64,000 bases of DNA from a bacterium (GTDB taxonomy: Bacteria > Armatimonadota > Zipacnadia > Zipacnadales > Zipacnadaceae). Positions 1-10,210 of this stretch are shown piece after piece. A model generated the notes under the pieces. That model was not told the DNA's origin, made no database searches, and saw only the letters and a list, made by a program, of their open reading frames with translations. The translations under genes and the position numbers were made by a program. The DNA is taken from the NCBI GenBank assembly GCA_030603495.1, contig JAUVXR010000007.1, positions 18,672 to 82,671 of the forward strand, in the 5' to 3' direction. Position 1 is the first letter of the stretch. Each line of letters opens with the position of its first letter.

Positions 1-297
1 GACCTCGCTGGCGTAGTAGGCTACTCCCGGGCTGCATACGTAGGGGAAGACAGCGTTGAAGTTGGCCTGGCGCAGGTTTTGCATCGCCGTCTCCCAATCG
101 GGCTCTACCCGATAGCCGCTCCAGACTCCACGCAGCTCACCGACCGACGCTGGCGTGGCCGCATCCGCCGCCGCGAGCTGAGCACTGGCGGTTCCCGGGC
201 GGGCGGCTAAAGACCAGGCCGCTGCGACTATCAGTCCGGCAACTCCGGCCAGAGCGCAAGCGACGCATACGGCTGGCTTACTGTGCCAATGAATCAT
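1..297 (-). CDS. Secreted glycosyl-hydrolase-like protein (GHL10/family-10-like), 5' part only, truncated by window edge
   Basis: Reverse frame from ATG at 297 stays open to base 1: signal-peptide-like N-terminus, then ELRGVWSGYRVEPDWETAMQNLRQANFNAVFPYVCSPGVAYYASEV, typical of GHL10 domains. Confidence 0.6.
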   Translation of the reverse strand, partial: MIHWHSKPAVCVACALAGVAGLIVAAAWSLAARPGTASAQLAAADAATPASVGELRGVWSGYRVEPDWETAMQNLRQANFNAVFPYVCSPGVAYYASEV

Positions 298-342
298 TAG
301 TCTTAGCATGTGGATGGCTGGAATTCCTGGTCTGACAAGATC

Positions 343-2142
343 TCAGGCTTCGGCCTCCTGCGTTGGCTCTCCGGGCTGTCGAAACTGCACCTTGCAGAGC
401 CTTTCGTAGATGCCTCCGGCTGCTCGTAGCTCCTCATGTGTGCCGCGCTCTGCTATCTTGCCGTCAGCAACAACCAGAATCAGATCGGCGTTAATGACCG
501 TAGACAGGCGGTGAGCGATGATGAAGGTCGTGCGGTTCTTCATTAGCTTGTCCAATGCATCCTGGATGAGGGCCTCGGATTCCGAGTCGAGGTCAGAGGT
601 GGCTTCGTCCAGAATGAGGATGCGCGGATTGGACAGAATGGCGCGGGCAATAGTGATGCGCTGGCGCTGGCCGCCGGAGAGGCGCGCACCCCGTTCCCCC
701 ACGCGCGTCTCGTAGCCATCGGGGAAGTCCATAATGAAATCGTGGGCGTTGGCAGCGATGGCAGCCTGAACCACCTCTTCGTCGGTCGCCTCGGGTCGGC
801 CATACTTGATGTTATCGCGCAGGGTCCCAGCGAACAAGAAGCTCTCCTGCATAACCATGCCGATGTTCTCCCGCAAGCTCCTGATAGAGACGTCGCGCAG
901 GTCGTGACCGTCAATGAGCATCTGGCCGGAAATCGGATCGTAGAAGCGGGGGATGAGATGAACCAGCGTCGTCTTACCGCCACCCGATGGCCCTACCAGC
1001 GCGATCATCTGGCCAGGCTCGACCTCGAAGTTGACATCGCGTAGTACTGTCTCATTGGGCTCGTAGGCGAAGGAGACGTGACGCATCTCGACGCGGCCGG
1101 CGACCTTGCCCAGCCGCAGGGGCTGCTCGGCCTCCTGGATATCCGGGACAGTGTCGAGTGTCTCGAAGATGCGCTCGATGGCGGCCGCAGCCCAGTTGAT
1201 GACATCGCTGATGTGGACCAGGGCAATTATGGGAGCATAGAGCATGGCCACATAGCCTCGGATGGCCGCCAGGTCACCGATGGTCAGGGTATTAAGATAG
1301 ATAATCTGATAGCACCCGACCAAAATGATGACAAGATTGGCTACCTGGGTGATGAGGTTGGCATTGATGCCCAGTACCGCTCGTCGGATGCCAAGGTTGA
1401 TATTGAGCGTGATGCTTTCGCGGATTTCCTTAACAAAGCGTCGGGCCTCCCCCTGTTCCCGGCCGAACGACTGAATGACCCGGATTCCTGAGATGGACTC
1501 GTCCAAAACACTGTAGATCTGGGAGTATTGATCACGGGCCTCCCGGGAGAGGCGACGGATACGCCGCTTCATTAGCATGAAGTTCAATACATATATGGGC
1601 AGAGCAACAGTGGCGATGAGCGCGAGTTGCCAGTTATAAGCGTAGAGGATCACCATAGCGACGACGACGGTGACGGCGTGACTGATGATATTCACAAGCT
1701 GGTCACTGAGCACGCTTTGTACAGCTTCAACATCGTAAAGCACGCGAGACATAATCCAGCCGTGGCGATGGGTCTCAAAATAGCGTAGGGAAAGTCGCTG
1801 GAGGTGGCGGAAGAGCTGCTGGCGGATGTCGAACACCACACGGTTGCCGACGGTCAGCAGCAGACGACCGCGGATATAACTGATGACATACCCGGCCAGA
1901 TAGATCCCGCCGAGTGCAACGCACATCAGGATGACGAAGTGCCAGATCTCATCGGGATCGCCCGCTGCTATTGCCGTGGTATCCGGCCCGCCGATCGGCG
2001 TGGCGAATTGGTTAATGATCTTGCCCCAGATAGCGGGCAGCAACATATTGGTGCCGGTGGCCACAAAGACGAGTGCCAAAGCCGACACTATTCTCCATTT
2101 GTAGCGGCGGGTGAATTGCAGCGCGCGTAGAAAAGTGGACAT
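343..2142 (-). CDS. ABC transporter, fused permease/ATP-binding protein (MsbA-like exporter)
   Basis: N-terminal TM domain; Walker A GPSGGGKTT, signature LSGGQRQR, Walker B ILILDEATSDLD. Confidence 0.95.
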   Translation of the reverse strand: MSTFLRALQFTRRYKWRIVSALALVFVATGTNMLLPAIWGKIINQFATPIGGPDTTAIAAGDPDEIWHFVILMCVALGGIYLAGYVISYIRGRLLLTVGNRVVFDIRQQLFRHLQRLSLRYFETHRHGWIMSRVLYDVEAVQSVLSDQLVNIISHAVTVVVAMVILYAYNWQLALIATVALPIYVLNFMLMKRRIRRLSREARDQYSQIYSVLDESISGIRVIQSFGREQGEARRFVKEIRESITLNINLGIRRAVLGINANLITQVANLVIILVGCYQIIYLNTLTIGDLAAIRGYVAMLYAPIIALVHISDVINWAAAAIERIFETLDTVPDIQEAEQPLRLGKVAGRVEMRHVSFAYEPNETVLRDVNFEVEPGQMIALVGPSGGGKTTLVHLIPRFYDPISGQMLIDGHDLRDVSIRSLRENIGMVMQESFLFAGTLRDNIKYGRPEATDEEVVQAAIAANAHDFIMDFPDGYETRVGERGARLSGGQRQRITIARAILSNPRILILDEATSDLDSESEALIQDALDKLMKNRTTFIIAHRLSTVINADLILVVADGKIAERGTHEELRAAGGIYERLCKVQFRQPGEPTQEAEA

Positions 2143-2184
2143 CGGTGTCGCTCAGGTCTCCGGGCGGAGGAAATCTAGCAAATC

Positions 2185-2209
2185 AGGGACGCCAGTCTCT
2201 AGCGTCCCT
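2185..2209 (-). terminator. Hairpin between response regulator and ABC transporter genes
   Basis: Inverted repeat AGGGACGC...GCGTCCCT, 8 bp stem; only weak T-tract. Confidence 0.35.
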
Positions 2210-2298
2210 GCGGGGCGGCTTCCGCCGCCAGTTGCGTCGTCTGACTAGCTGATGGTCAGCCATCAGCGCCTCCTCGGTACAACTTACCCAGAGGTTCT

Positions 2299-2715
2299 TT
2301 ACACCTCCCAGGTGGGTTCCGAGTCGTATTCGTCAGCGGGGTGCTCCAGGCTCTGGAAGATGCGCTCCACGAAGGCAAGTAGTTCACGGGGGTTAAAGGG
2401 CTTGGTAAGATATGAGTCAACACCCGATGACCAGCCCTTAAAGATATCGGCATCTTGGGCCTTAGCTGTGAGCATGATAACAGGAATATCTTTGGTCTCG
2501 GCATTGCCCCTCAGTTCCTTGAGCACCTCGAAGCCGTCCATACGGGGCATCATTACGTCAAGGATTATCATATTCGGCTTCTCCGCCTTGGTCTGCTCAA
2601 TCGCCTCGATGCCGTCATAAGCCGTAACCACATCGTACCCGGTGCGCTGCAGGTTGACCTCCACCAGGCGAACGATATGTCGTTCGTCGTCTACTACCAG
2701 AATCTTCTTGGCCAT
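2299..2715 (-). CDS. Response regulator receiver domain protein (CheY-like)
   Basis: MAKKILVVDDERHIVRLVEVNLQRTGYDVVTAYDG...ILDVMMPRMDGFEVL...MLTAKAQD; start placed at internal ATG. Confidence 0.93.
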   Translation of the reverse strand: MAKKILVVDDERHIVRLVEVNLQRTGYDVVTAYDGIEAIEQTKAEKPNMIILDVMMPRMDGFEVLKELRGNAETKDIPVIMLTAKAQDADIFKGWSSGVDSYLTKPFNPRELLAFVERIFQSLEHPADEYDSEPTWEV

Positions 2716-2788
2716 TTCTGCTAGGCCCTCCCTTGCTGGCTTGCCGTTGCTCGGGGGCAGATGGCACTGTCGTCCCAAGCCTGGTTGT

Positions 2789-2818
2789 ATTATAGCAGAC
2801 CCACCTTGCACTTGTCAA
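2789..2818 (-). promoter_or_regulatory. Sigma70-type promoter for response regulator
   Basis: Minus strand TTGACA-18 bp-TATAAT. Confidence 0.65.
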
Positions 2819-2822
2819 ACTG

Positions 2823-4364
2823 TTATACCAGGCTTGCTTCGATTAGCCGCTGGTCTGCGACGAAGCTGGACTTCAGTTGGCGGTACAACTGCTGATATAG
2901 ACAATAGTACGGCTTATAGAGTTCGCAGTGCTCGGGAAGTGGGGGCAATTCATCAACCACTCTAATCGTCGCGGCACAGGCTTCGGGCACACTCGACCAG
3001 ACACCAGTGCCTACGCCGGCCAGCAGGCCGACTCCGAAGGCGGGACCTTCGTCTACATTGATCGTACAGTGCGCCTGGCCGGTGACGTCGGCCTGGATCT
3101 GCCGCCACAGCTTGCTGCGTGCTCCTCCCCCCGAAGCGCGGACCTGCCTGGCCTCAACGCCCATTGTACGAATTATCTCGAAGGAATCGCGCATGGCGAA
3201 GGCAACTCCCTCCATCACTGCGCGGATTATGTGTGCCCTGGTATGCCGGATGGTCAAGCCGAACAGCACGCCCCTGGCGTTGGGATCCGCGTGCGGAGTG
3301 CGCTCGCCAGTGAGATAGGGCAGGAAAACAAGTCCTTCTGCGCCGGCTGGGACGGAGGCGGCGGCTTGTGTCATAAGCTCGTACGGATCGCGGTCCGCAC
3401 TCTCGGCGGCGGCAATCTCCTCGGCGCACAGCGTGTCACGCAGCCAGCGAAATGAGCCGCCTGCCGCCAGCACTACGCCCATAACGTGCCACTTGCCCGG
3501 CACGGCGTGGCAGAAGGTATGCGTGCGCAGCTGCTCGTCCCTCAGCGGCTCGTCGAGGTAGGCGAAGACTACGCCAGAAGTACCTACAGTGGACGAGATG
3601 ATACCAGTTTCTACGATGCCGTTGCCGACGGCGCCCGCCGCTTGGTCTCCGCCGCCGCCGACCACGGGCGTGCCCGCCGCGAGGCCCGTCGCTGCGGCTG
3701 CTGCCTCCGTAATCTGCCCGGTGACCTCGGGCGACTCGTAGACGTCGGGGAGCACCTCGCCGGGCAGGTCAATGCGTTCCAGGATCAGGTCGGACCAGCG
3801 CCGCTGGGGCACGTTGAACAGCGAGGTCCCGGAAGCGTCGCTGACTTCAGTGGCATACTCACCGGTGAGCCGGAAACGAACGTAGTCCTTGGGCAGCAAC
3901 ACCTTGCGCAGCCGGTCATAGTTCTCTGGCTCGTTCTGTCGCAGCCAGATGATCTTGGGCGCAGTGAAGCCGGTCAGAACGGGGTTACAGGTCTCGGCGA
4001 TAATATCGTCTTCACCAACCGCCTCCGTTATCCAGGCGCATTGCTCGGAAGTACGTTGATCGCACCACAGAATCGCCGGGCGGATGACCTCGTCGTCTTC
4101 GTCGAGGAAGACCGACCCGTGCATCTGGCCGGACAACCCAATGCCGGAGATTTCACCGCCGCTGATGTTAGTCTCGGCGAGCACGGCCCGAATCGTCTCG
4201 CAGGTCGCTCGCCACCAGTCGGCCGGGTCCTGCTCTGCCCAGTTCGGGCGGGGGGTAGCCAGGGGATACTCAGACAGTGCGCTCGCGACGATAGCGCCAG
4301 TCTCGTCAATGAGCAGAGCCTTCGTGCCCGTTGTCCCGACATCTAAGCCCAGCAGGTATGCCAC
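2823..4364 (-). CDS. xylB: Xylulokinase (FGGY family)
   Basis: AYLLGLDVGTTGTKALLID, LSGQMHGSVFLD, ILWCDQRTSEQC, FLPYLTGERTPHADPNARG; GTG start at 4364 likely. Confidence 0.9.
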   Translation of the reverse strand: MAYLLGLDVGTTGTKALLIDETGAIVASALSEYPLATPRPNWAEQDPADWWRATCETIRAVLAETNISGGEISGIGLSGQMHGSVFLDEDDEVIRPAILWCDQRTSEQCAWITEAVGEDDIIAETCNPVLTGFTAPKIIWLRQNEPENYDRLRKVLLPKDYVRFRLTGEYATEVSDASGTSLFNVPQRRWSDLILERIDLPGEVLPDVYESPEVTGQITEAAAAATGLAAGTPVVGGGGDQAAGAVGNGIVETGIISSTVGTSGVVFAYLDEPLRDEQLRTHTFCHAVPGKWHVMGVVLAAGGSFRWLRDTLCAEEIAAAESADRDPYELMTQAAASVPAGAEGLVFLPYLTGERTPHADPNARGVLFGLTIRHTRAHIIRAVMEGVAFAMRDSFEIIRTMGVEARQVRASGGGARSKLWRQIQADVTGQAHCTINVDEGPAFGVGLLAGVGTGVWSSVPEACAATIRVVDELPPLPEHCELYKPYYCLYQQLYRQLKSSFVADQRLIEASLV

Positions 4365-4455
4365 GGATTTGCCTCCCCTATGCCTGTCGTACCGCAACGG
4401 GACCTTTCTCTTGCACAAAATCTGAGCAACGCTATTGAGTCCACTTCTGGGGACA

Positions 4456-4830
4456 CTACTCAGCCTGGGAGACAACGATCTTTGCTCCGGCCGGAACCGA
4501 CTTGAACACTGTCGGGTCGCCCTCGAGCTTGCCCCAGACGGTTACCGGGCTGGCGGGGCGGATTTCGTCGCCCTGGCTCATCGGCGTCGGCCCGAAGAAG
4601 ATGCACATCGCCGAACCCGGCGGCCAGTAGCCCAGATCGCCCAGCTCGACGGTCTCCTGCGGGGCCTCGTTACCGGCTTTGATGGGGATTTCGAAGTAGA
4701 TTTCGCCCCCCCAGGTCGAGGCCGAGGCCTCGATGGGCAGCGCCTCCCAGATCGTCTGGGCCAGATTAGTGTCATTGAGCACTGCATACGCTGTTACGTC
4801 GCCAGCCGTTATCTCGATGCGTTTAGCCAT
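4456..4830 (-). CDS. Cyclophilin-like fold protein (TM1367-like)
   Basis: 124 aa; LAQTIWEALPIEASASTWGGEIYFEIP...LGDLGYWPPGSAMCIFFGPTPMSQGDEIRPASPVTVWGKL. Confidence 0.75.
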   Translation of the reverse strand: MAKRIEITAGDVTAYAVLNDTNLAQTIWEALPIEASASTWGGEIYFEIPIKAGNEAPQETVELGDLGYWPPGSAMCIFFGPTPMSQGDEIRPASPVTVWGKLEGDPTVFKSVPAGAKIVVSQAE

Positions 4831-4924
4831 TGGGTTAGTCTCCCGTATAGGATTGTGCTCAAGGGCTGCTATCGCGGCCTACCTGTTTTCACAGTGCATG
4901 GTATGTGTCGGTGCAAGCGGTGCG

Positions 4925-6262
4925 CTATGGTCGTAGGTCATAGATGGCGACTCCCGCAAGCGGTTTGGGATAGAAGTGTGTTCCCTTCTGCGGCATGTAA
5001 TCTCCGGCAGCAGCGACTTCCATCACATCCTGGATGCTGGGTGGGTTGATCAGGAAGGCAGCCGCTGACTCCCCTGTGTCCACTGAGGCGATGGCCGCTT
5101 CTGCGCTTCGCGTGAAGAAGATGTTCTTCTGGCTCTCAGCATACTGCCCACTGAGGCGCATCAGCCCCTGGATTATGGCATAGTGCAGCACAGCCACGTC
5201 GAGATTCCGCCAGGCCGGGCAGCTCTCTGGGGCGAGGTCACGTAGAGCGGCTGTGCCGTGGGGGGCCTTCAGCAGGCAAAGATCGTTGTCGCCGGTGTAC
5301 AGGCCGAACTGATGCTGGTTGGCGCCAGCCTCGTGCATCTTGGCCAGGAAGGCCCGTAGCGCGGTGTTCCGCTCGGCAGGAGCTGTAGGCAGTTCGCAGC
5401 GGCTGATGGCGAATACCCCTGCAGCCGGATCGCGCAGGTATTCGTATGCCGACGGTGGGAGTTCTCGGATTAATCGGTGCAAGGGAAGTATAGTCAAAGT
5501 CTCGGCATCTACGTTACACAGAAACATGGTTGTGTATTGCCATGGTGCACAGGCCTCGGCACCGTGCTCGGCGCGCATCTGGTCGCGGTAGGCCAAAGCC
5601 GCCGAATAGCGGTGATGGCCATCGGCGATGACGATTTGCTTGTCAGCCATCACTGTGCTGATGCCGTGAATGACCTCAGGGTCAACGACGCACCACATGC
5701 GATGGACTACACCCTCGTCGTCAGCGACTACGAAGAGCGGCTCGGATGGAAGCGCTGAGTATAGCAGCTCATCAACGGCCAGGCTAGGGTCACTGAACAG
5801 AGCAAAAATCTGGCTAAAGGCACACTGGCAGGCGCGCATCATCCCCAGCCGGTCGGTCTTGACTGCCGGTCGGATCTGCTCATGAGGCAGGATAACCTGC
5901 TCCTCGTAGTCGTGGAGCTTGACCGCTGCGATGTGGCCGCGGCGGCTGATTGGCCCGCGCAGTGGGTCCAGGTAGTCCTGTTCGTAGACGTAGAGGGCCG
6001 GGGTCTGTTCCTGGGTGAATATGCCCTGGTCACGCCAGTGGTGCCAGTAATCGGCGGCGCGCGGGTACCGCGACAAATATGGGTCGGGAGAAAAGGGGGC
6101 CCCGCCCAACGTCAGGTGGACGATATTGTAAGGGCTGCGGGCAGAATAATCGGCGTGGTGGGCCTCGCTGATGAGATCGTATGGAGGCGCCAGCACGCTG
6201 GACATGTTCTTTATCTTCTGCGGATTGTAGCGCCAACCGCGAAAAGCCTTAACCGTTGCCAT
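4925..6262 (-). CDS. DUF1015 family protein
   Basis: KAFRGWRYNP...APPYDLISEAH...YVYEQDY...IADGHHRYSAALAYRDQM. Confidence 0.88.
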   Translation of the reverse strand: MATVKAFRGWRYNPQKIKNMSSVLAPPYDLISEAHHADYSARSPYNIVHLTLGGAPFSPDPYLSRYPRAADYWHHWRDQGIFTQEQTPALYVYEQDYLDPLRGPISRRGHIAAVKLHDYEEQVILPHEQIRPAVKTDRLGMMRACQCAFSQIFALFSDPSLAVDELLYSALPSEPLFVVADDEGVVHRMWCVVDPEVIHGISTVMADKQIVIADGHHRYSAALAYRDQMRAEHGAEACAPWQYTTMFLCNVDAETLTILPLHRLIRELPPSAYEYLRDPAAGVFAISRCELPTAPAERNTALRAFLAKMHEAGANQHQFGLYTGDNDLCLLKAPHGTAALRDLAPESCPAWRNLDVAVLHYAIIQGLMRLSGQYAESQKNIFFTRSAEAAIASVDTGESAAAFLINPPSIQDVMEVAAAGDYMPQKGTHFYPKPLAGVAIYDLRP

Positions 6263-6289
6263 ATTGGATTACCTATCGCTTGCTCTGTT

Positions 6290-7110
6290 CTACACGAACT
6301 GCCTCAGGTGCTGGAGGCCCTTGATGAAACCTTCCTCGCGTCCCCAGGTTGAATCTTCGTGCTCGATGCTTAGCACGCCGTCGTAGCCGTGGTGGCGCAG
6401 GCGGCCGATGTAGGTGCCCCAGTCAATCTCGCCGAAGCCGGGAATGACGTACCGCCAGAACTCGTGGTTCTGGTTGCCGGTATAGGCCAGCTGGTTGTAG
6501 CGGATCTCGGTGTCCTTGGCGTGGGTATGGAAGATGCGGTCGGCGAACTTCTCGACCGCCGCCAGGTAATCAATATCCTGCCAGACGAGATGGGAGGGGT
6601 CGAAGTTCAGCCCAAAGTTGGCGTCGGGCACCAGGTCGAAGAGCAGGTCCCACTGACCCAGGTGCATTATGTTGGTGGCAGTCCAGTTTTCCAGTGCAAT
6701 CTTAACTCCGACGTCCGCTGCTTTCGCGCACAGTCCGGAGAAAAACGGCGCCGCGATCTGCTCTATCGCCTCCTCGCGACTCATGCCCTCAGGCGGCAGG
6801 CCGGCCATGCAGCAGAGCACATCTACGTCCGCCTCCCGGCAGATTTCGACCAGCCCCGTGAGCCATGCTTGATGATGAGCGCGCTCGGCGGGGTCAGTCG
6901 CCGTGACGTTGATATAGGCGGCCAGGCTGGAGATCTCCAGACCGGCGTTGCGCGCGATCACGGGCAGGTCCTCCGCTGAGTCGGGTTCAAAGTGCGCGAT
7001 GCCTCTTCGGCGCGGATTTCCAGGCAGTCGAAGCCCGCCTCTGCCGCGAACTCAACTACTGTTTCGATGTCGTCACTGCTGAACGGGAGGGTCAGCAATC
7101 CAACTTTCAT
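6290..7110 (-). pseudogene. Sugar phosphate isomerase/epimerase (TIM barrel), frameshifted
   Basis: N-terminal part MKVGLLTLPFSSDDIETVVEFAAEAGFDCLEIRAEEA (from 7110) and C-terminal part ...DLPVIARNAGLEISSLAAYINV...IEHEDSTWGREEGFIKG are in different frames; continuity restored by a 1-nt change near 7000-7004. Confidence 0.8.
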
Positions 7111-7111
7111 G

Positions 7112-8290
7112 TCAATGGCCTCCTTTGGGAGAATGAGTACAGTTGCAACGGCGCCCGGCGAGCCAAGTGCGGATGATCTGCTCAGCCGCAAAGCTGAGCA
7201 TCTCCCGGGCCGTGTCCGGACGCATCGCTTCCGCGAGACTCATTGGTGCCCTGAGACACGAGAACAGAGCAGTGAAGCCGTGCTGGATGAGTTGACCCGC
7301 GTCAGCAGCGACGCTGCCGCCGACGGCAATGACCGGTATACCCAGCTCCTGGCCGACGCGCAGCGGGCCGGTGGGCGCTTTGCCAAAAGGTGTCTGCGCA
7401 TCGAGCCGGCCTTCGCCGGTGATGATCAGGTCCGCGTCCTGCGCTTGTTCAGCCAAGTCAACTACCTCAAGCACTATCTCTATGCCCGACTCGAGCGTAG
7501 CGTCGCAGAAGGCCAGCAGCCCGGCGCCCAGCCCGCCGGCAGCGCCGGCACCCGGTACGTCCGCGACGGACTTGCCCACGTCTCGTTCCAGTACCTCGGC
7601 GTAATGAGCCAACCCCGCTTCGAGCTGCTCTACCTGCTCGGGTGTAGCACCTTTTTGCGGAGCATAGATCCGGGCCGCGCCGTGCGGACCCAGCAGCGGA
7701 TTGTCCACATCGCAGGCTACCCGCACCGTGCAGTCGGCCAGACGTTGATCTATAGCCGAGACGTCAATCGCGGCTATATCCTGGAGCCGTCCTCCGCTCA
7801 CCCGGGATATTTCCCGCCCCTGCCCATCGAGCATCCGGGCGCCCAGCGCCTGCGCCATAGCGGCCCCGCCGTCGGTAGTCGCGCTGCCCCCAACGCCGAT
7901 GATGAGGCTGCGGCAGCCGGCATCCAGAGCTGCACTGATGAGTTGCCCGGTGCCATACGTGGTGGTACGAGTCGGATCACGCTCGTCTTCGGGTACCAGC
8001 GGAAGGCCGGAGGCAGCGGCCATTTCGATAGCTGCGGTCTGCCCGTCGCCCAAGAGGCCAAACTGCGCCTCGACCGGTTGGCCCAGCGGCCCCTCCACCC
8101 TCTCAGCAGCGAAGTACCCACCGGTGGTGTGGACGAGTGCGTCCACGGTGCCTTCGCCGCCGTCGGCCAGGGGGACCTCAACCACCTCGATGTCCAGGTC
8201 GGCGTCGGAGATACCCTTATGCAACGCCCGGCATACCTCAGCCGCCGACAAACAGCCCTTGAATGAGTCTGGCGCAACTACGATCTTCAC
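7112..8290 (-). CDS. Glycerate kinase (GlxK/GarK family)
   Basis: MKIVVAPDSFKGCLSAAEVCRALHKGI...VPLADGGEGTVDAL...GVGGSATTDGGAAMAQALGA. Confidence 0.93.
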   Translation of the reverse strand: MKIVVAPDSFKGCLSAAEVCRALHKGISDADLDIEVVEVPLADGGEGTVDALVHTTGGYFAAERVEGPLGQPVEAQFGLLGDGQTAAIEMAAASGLPLVPEDERDPTRTTTYGTGQLISAALDAGCRSLIIGVGGSATTDGGAAMAQALGARMLDGQGREISRVSGGRLQDIAAIDVSAIDQRLADCTVRVACDVDNPLLGPHGAARIYAPQKGATPEQVEQLEAGLAHYAEVLERDVGKSVADVPGAGAAGGLGAGLLAFCDATLESGIEIVLEVVDLAEQAQDADLIITGEGRLDAQTPFGKAPTGPLRVGQELGIPVIAVGGSVAADAGQLIQHGFTALFSCLRAPMSLAEAMRPDTAREMLSFAAEQIIRTWLAGRRCNCTHSPKGGH

Positions 8291-8340
8291 GCTACCACTC
8301 TCAGCCCGTCAGCGCACAAGCCGTTGATCTGTTTGTGTCG

Positions 8341-9270
8341 TTAAAGCTCCGCCCACATCCGCCGCCAGGTGCGCTTAGTCTGGGCGACAATCAGGTCGGA
8401 GTCCTCGTCGCCGACCGGCTTGACCTCGAAGCTCAGCACCGGCTTGGCGGTGGGCACCTCGGCCTGGAAGTAGCCCGCATAGATGAGGCTCTCGACGTAC
8501 TCCTTGAGCTCGGAAACACCATTCTCACCGCCGGAATAGCCGAAGCGCGGGTGCAGATCGCCGTAGGCCGGATCACTGTTGTCGGCCATTACGCAGTTAC
8601 CTGCGTGCGTGTGGATGACGTAGTCCGCGAGGTGACTGAGACATTCACCAGGCGACTCCCACAGTAGCGGCAGATGCGAGAGGTCAATGGTAATGCCGAA
8701 GTTGTCCGCCAGCTCGCGGACTCGGGCCGCCAGCTCCGCTGCCCGCTCGCTGGGGCCAATAAGACACGCCTTGTCTATCTTCTCGTCGAAGGCCTCCAGC
8801 GATATCCAGCAGACGTAGTCGGTGGCCTTGCTCTCGGCGTACTGGCACAACTCCACGCACGAGTCCACCAGCAGGTCCATCTGCTGGGCGCGGTCGGCGT
8901 CACCCGGGTCCTTGCCGCTGAGTACGGCGGTGATTTTGGCGTTGAGCTCGTACGCTGCGTCAATGGACTTTTTTACCTCGTCAATCGCTGCCTGACGGCC
9001 CGCCTCGTCGGGATCGTTGAGGTTGAGTTGGCCGCCGAGCAGGTTGGGCTGCGCGGCCATGCCGTAGCTGATGCCGCTCTGCTCGGCAATTGCCCGCAGT
9101 TCATCGTGAACGCCGGGCACATCTACGCGCTTGATCTCCAGCACATCCCAGAAATCGTCCCGCGCCAGCTTGCGGACGGTCTCCTGCACCGCCGGCGGCT
9201 CGGTCGCCTCCGGGTATGCCATGAAGTGAATCAACCCCAGGTCCATCAGTTGTCGCCATGATTCGACCAT
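8341..9270 (-). CDS. Sugar phosphate isomerase/epimerase (xylose isomerase-like TIM barrel)
   Basis: 309 aa; ITIDLSHLPLLWESPGECLSHLADYVIHTHAGNC, LSFEVKP. Confidence 0.75.
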   Translation of the reverse strand: MVESWRQLMDLGLIHFMAYPEATEPPAVQETVRKLARDDFWDVLEIKRVDVPGVHDELRAIAEQSGISYGMAAQPNLLGGQLNLNDPDEAGRQAAIDEVKKSIDAAYELNAKITAVLSGKDPGDADRAQQMDLLVDSCVELCQYAESKATDYVCWISLEAFDEKIDKACLIGPSERAAELAARVRELADNFGITIDLSHLPLLWESPGECLSHLADYVIHTHAGNCVMADNSDPAYGDLHPRFGYSGGENGVSELKEYVESLIYAGYFQAEVPTAKPVLSFEVKPVGDEDSDLIVAQTKRTWRRMWAEL

Positions 9271-9313
9271 TTCAATCTCCTCTCATACAGTTTGGAAGTA
9301 GTGACGCTTGTTT

Positions 9314-9371
9314 GGCGGAACGGGCATCCTGTCTGTTGACATTGTGGGCAGGCGAGACGCCTGTCCTACCG
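9314..9371. repeat. Palindromic intergenic repeat (ACAGGCGAGACGCCTGT type)
   Basis: ggcggaacgggcatcctgtctgttgacattgtgggcaggcgagacgcctgtcctaccg; related to copies near 31.4, 34.0 and 37.8 kb. Confidence 0.7.
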
Positions 9372-9382
9372 TTGACAAACAG

Positions 9383-10210
9383 TTAGAATCCCATATCTGC
9401 GGCCATTGTGCCGACGGCCTTCACCCAGGCATGAGTGGGATCGTCCATGGGAGCCATGCGCCGGTCGGTCACGCCCGCCATCATCCACAGGTAGTAGAGC
9501 TGATAGCCCGGTGCCGCGACCACCGGGTGATAGCCGCGCGGGAGAATAGTGTTGTCGTTGTTCCGGACGATGTAAGCTTGGTCAATGTCCAGATCATCGG
9601 TGTACATCACCTGGACACCGAAGCCCTGCGGCGGATTCACTCGGAAGTGGTAGATCTCCTGCATATTGACCTGGTGGGGGTAGTCGTCTTCCTCGTGCTT
9701 ATGCGGCGGGTAGCCGGACCAGTTGCCCGGCGGGTTGAAGGTCTCGCCGATGAGTAAGCGCTGGGCCTGGGGCACGTTCGTGCCGATGACATTGTGCACG
9801 TCGCGCCGCCAGTTCCAATTTCCGGCGTGGTTGACCTGGACGTCGTCAGGCATAATGACCTGCGCCGGGCCGGAGCTTTCCGAGGGGCTGGAGCATACCG
9901 CCAACTCGACGGCGCTGTCCGCCTGCACGCGCCAGGCAGTGCCCGGCGGCAGGTACGCGCCGGTGGCCTTGCCGGCGAAGACGGAGGTGCGGCCCCCCAG
10001 GCCGGGATGCTGCTCGCCGGCGATGTCCAGCGACAGGACACCGCTGAGTATTATCAGGCCGTATTCCCCGTCGCCGGTTTCGCTGCTATAGCTTTCACCG
10101 GCGGCTAAACTGATGATGGAGAAGCTGAGCAAGTCCAGCGGCCCGTCGCCTGCCTCGTATATTACGTTCTCGCCGCTGGTCAACTCTTTCGAGATTAGAT
10201 AGTCTGCCAT
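9383..10210 (-). CDS. iolB: 5-deoxy-glucuronate isomerase-like protein (IolB/KduI family)
   Basis: GETFNPPGNWSGYPPHKHEEDDYPHQVNMQEIYHFRVNPPQGFGVQVMYTDDLDIDQAYIVRNNDNTILPRGYHPVVAAPGYQLYYLWMMAG. Confidence 0.85.
   Translation of the reverse strand: MADYLISKELTSGENVIYEAGDGPLDLLSFSIISLAAGESYSSETGDGEYGLIILSGVLSLDIAGEQHPGLGGRTSVFAGKATGAYLPPGTAWRVQADSAVELAVCSSPSESSGPAQVIMPDDVQVNHAGNWNWRRDVHNVIGTNVPQAQRLLIGETFNPPGNWSGYPPHKHEEDDYPHQVNMQEIYHFRVNPPQGFGVQVMYTDDLDIDQAYIVRNNDNTILPRGYHPVVAAPGYQLYYLWMMAGVTDRRMAPMDDPTHAWVKAVGTMAADMGF

Noticed and set aside
6992-8266. 424-aa plus-strand ORF
   Set aside because: Lies fully antisense to the well-supported glycerate kinase; low-complexity composition typical of shadow ORFs in high-GC DNA.
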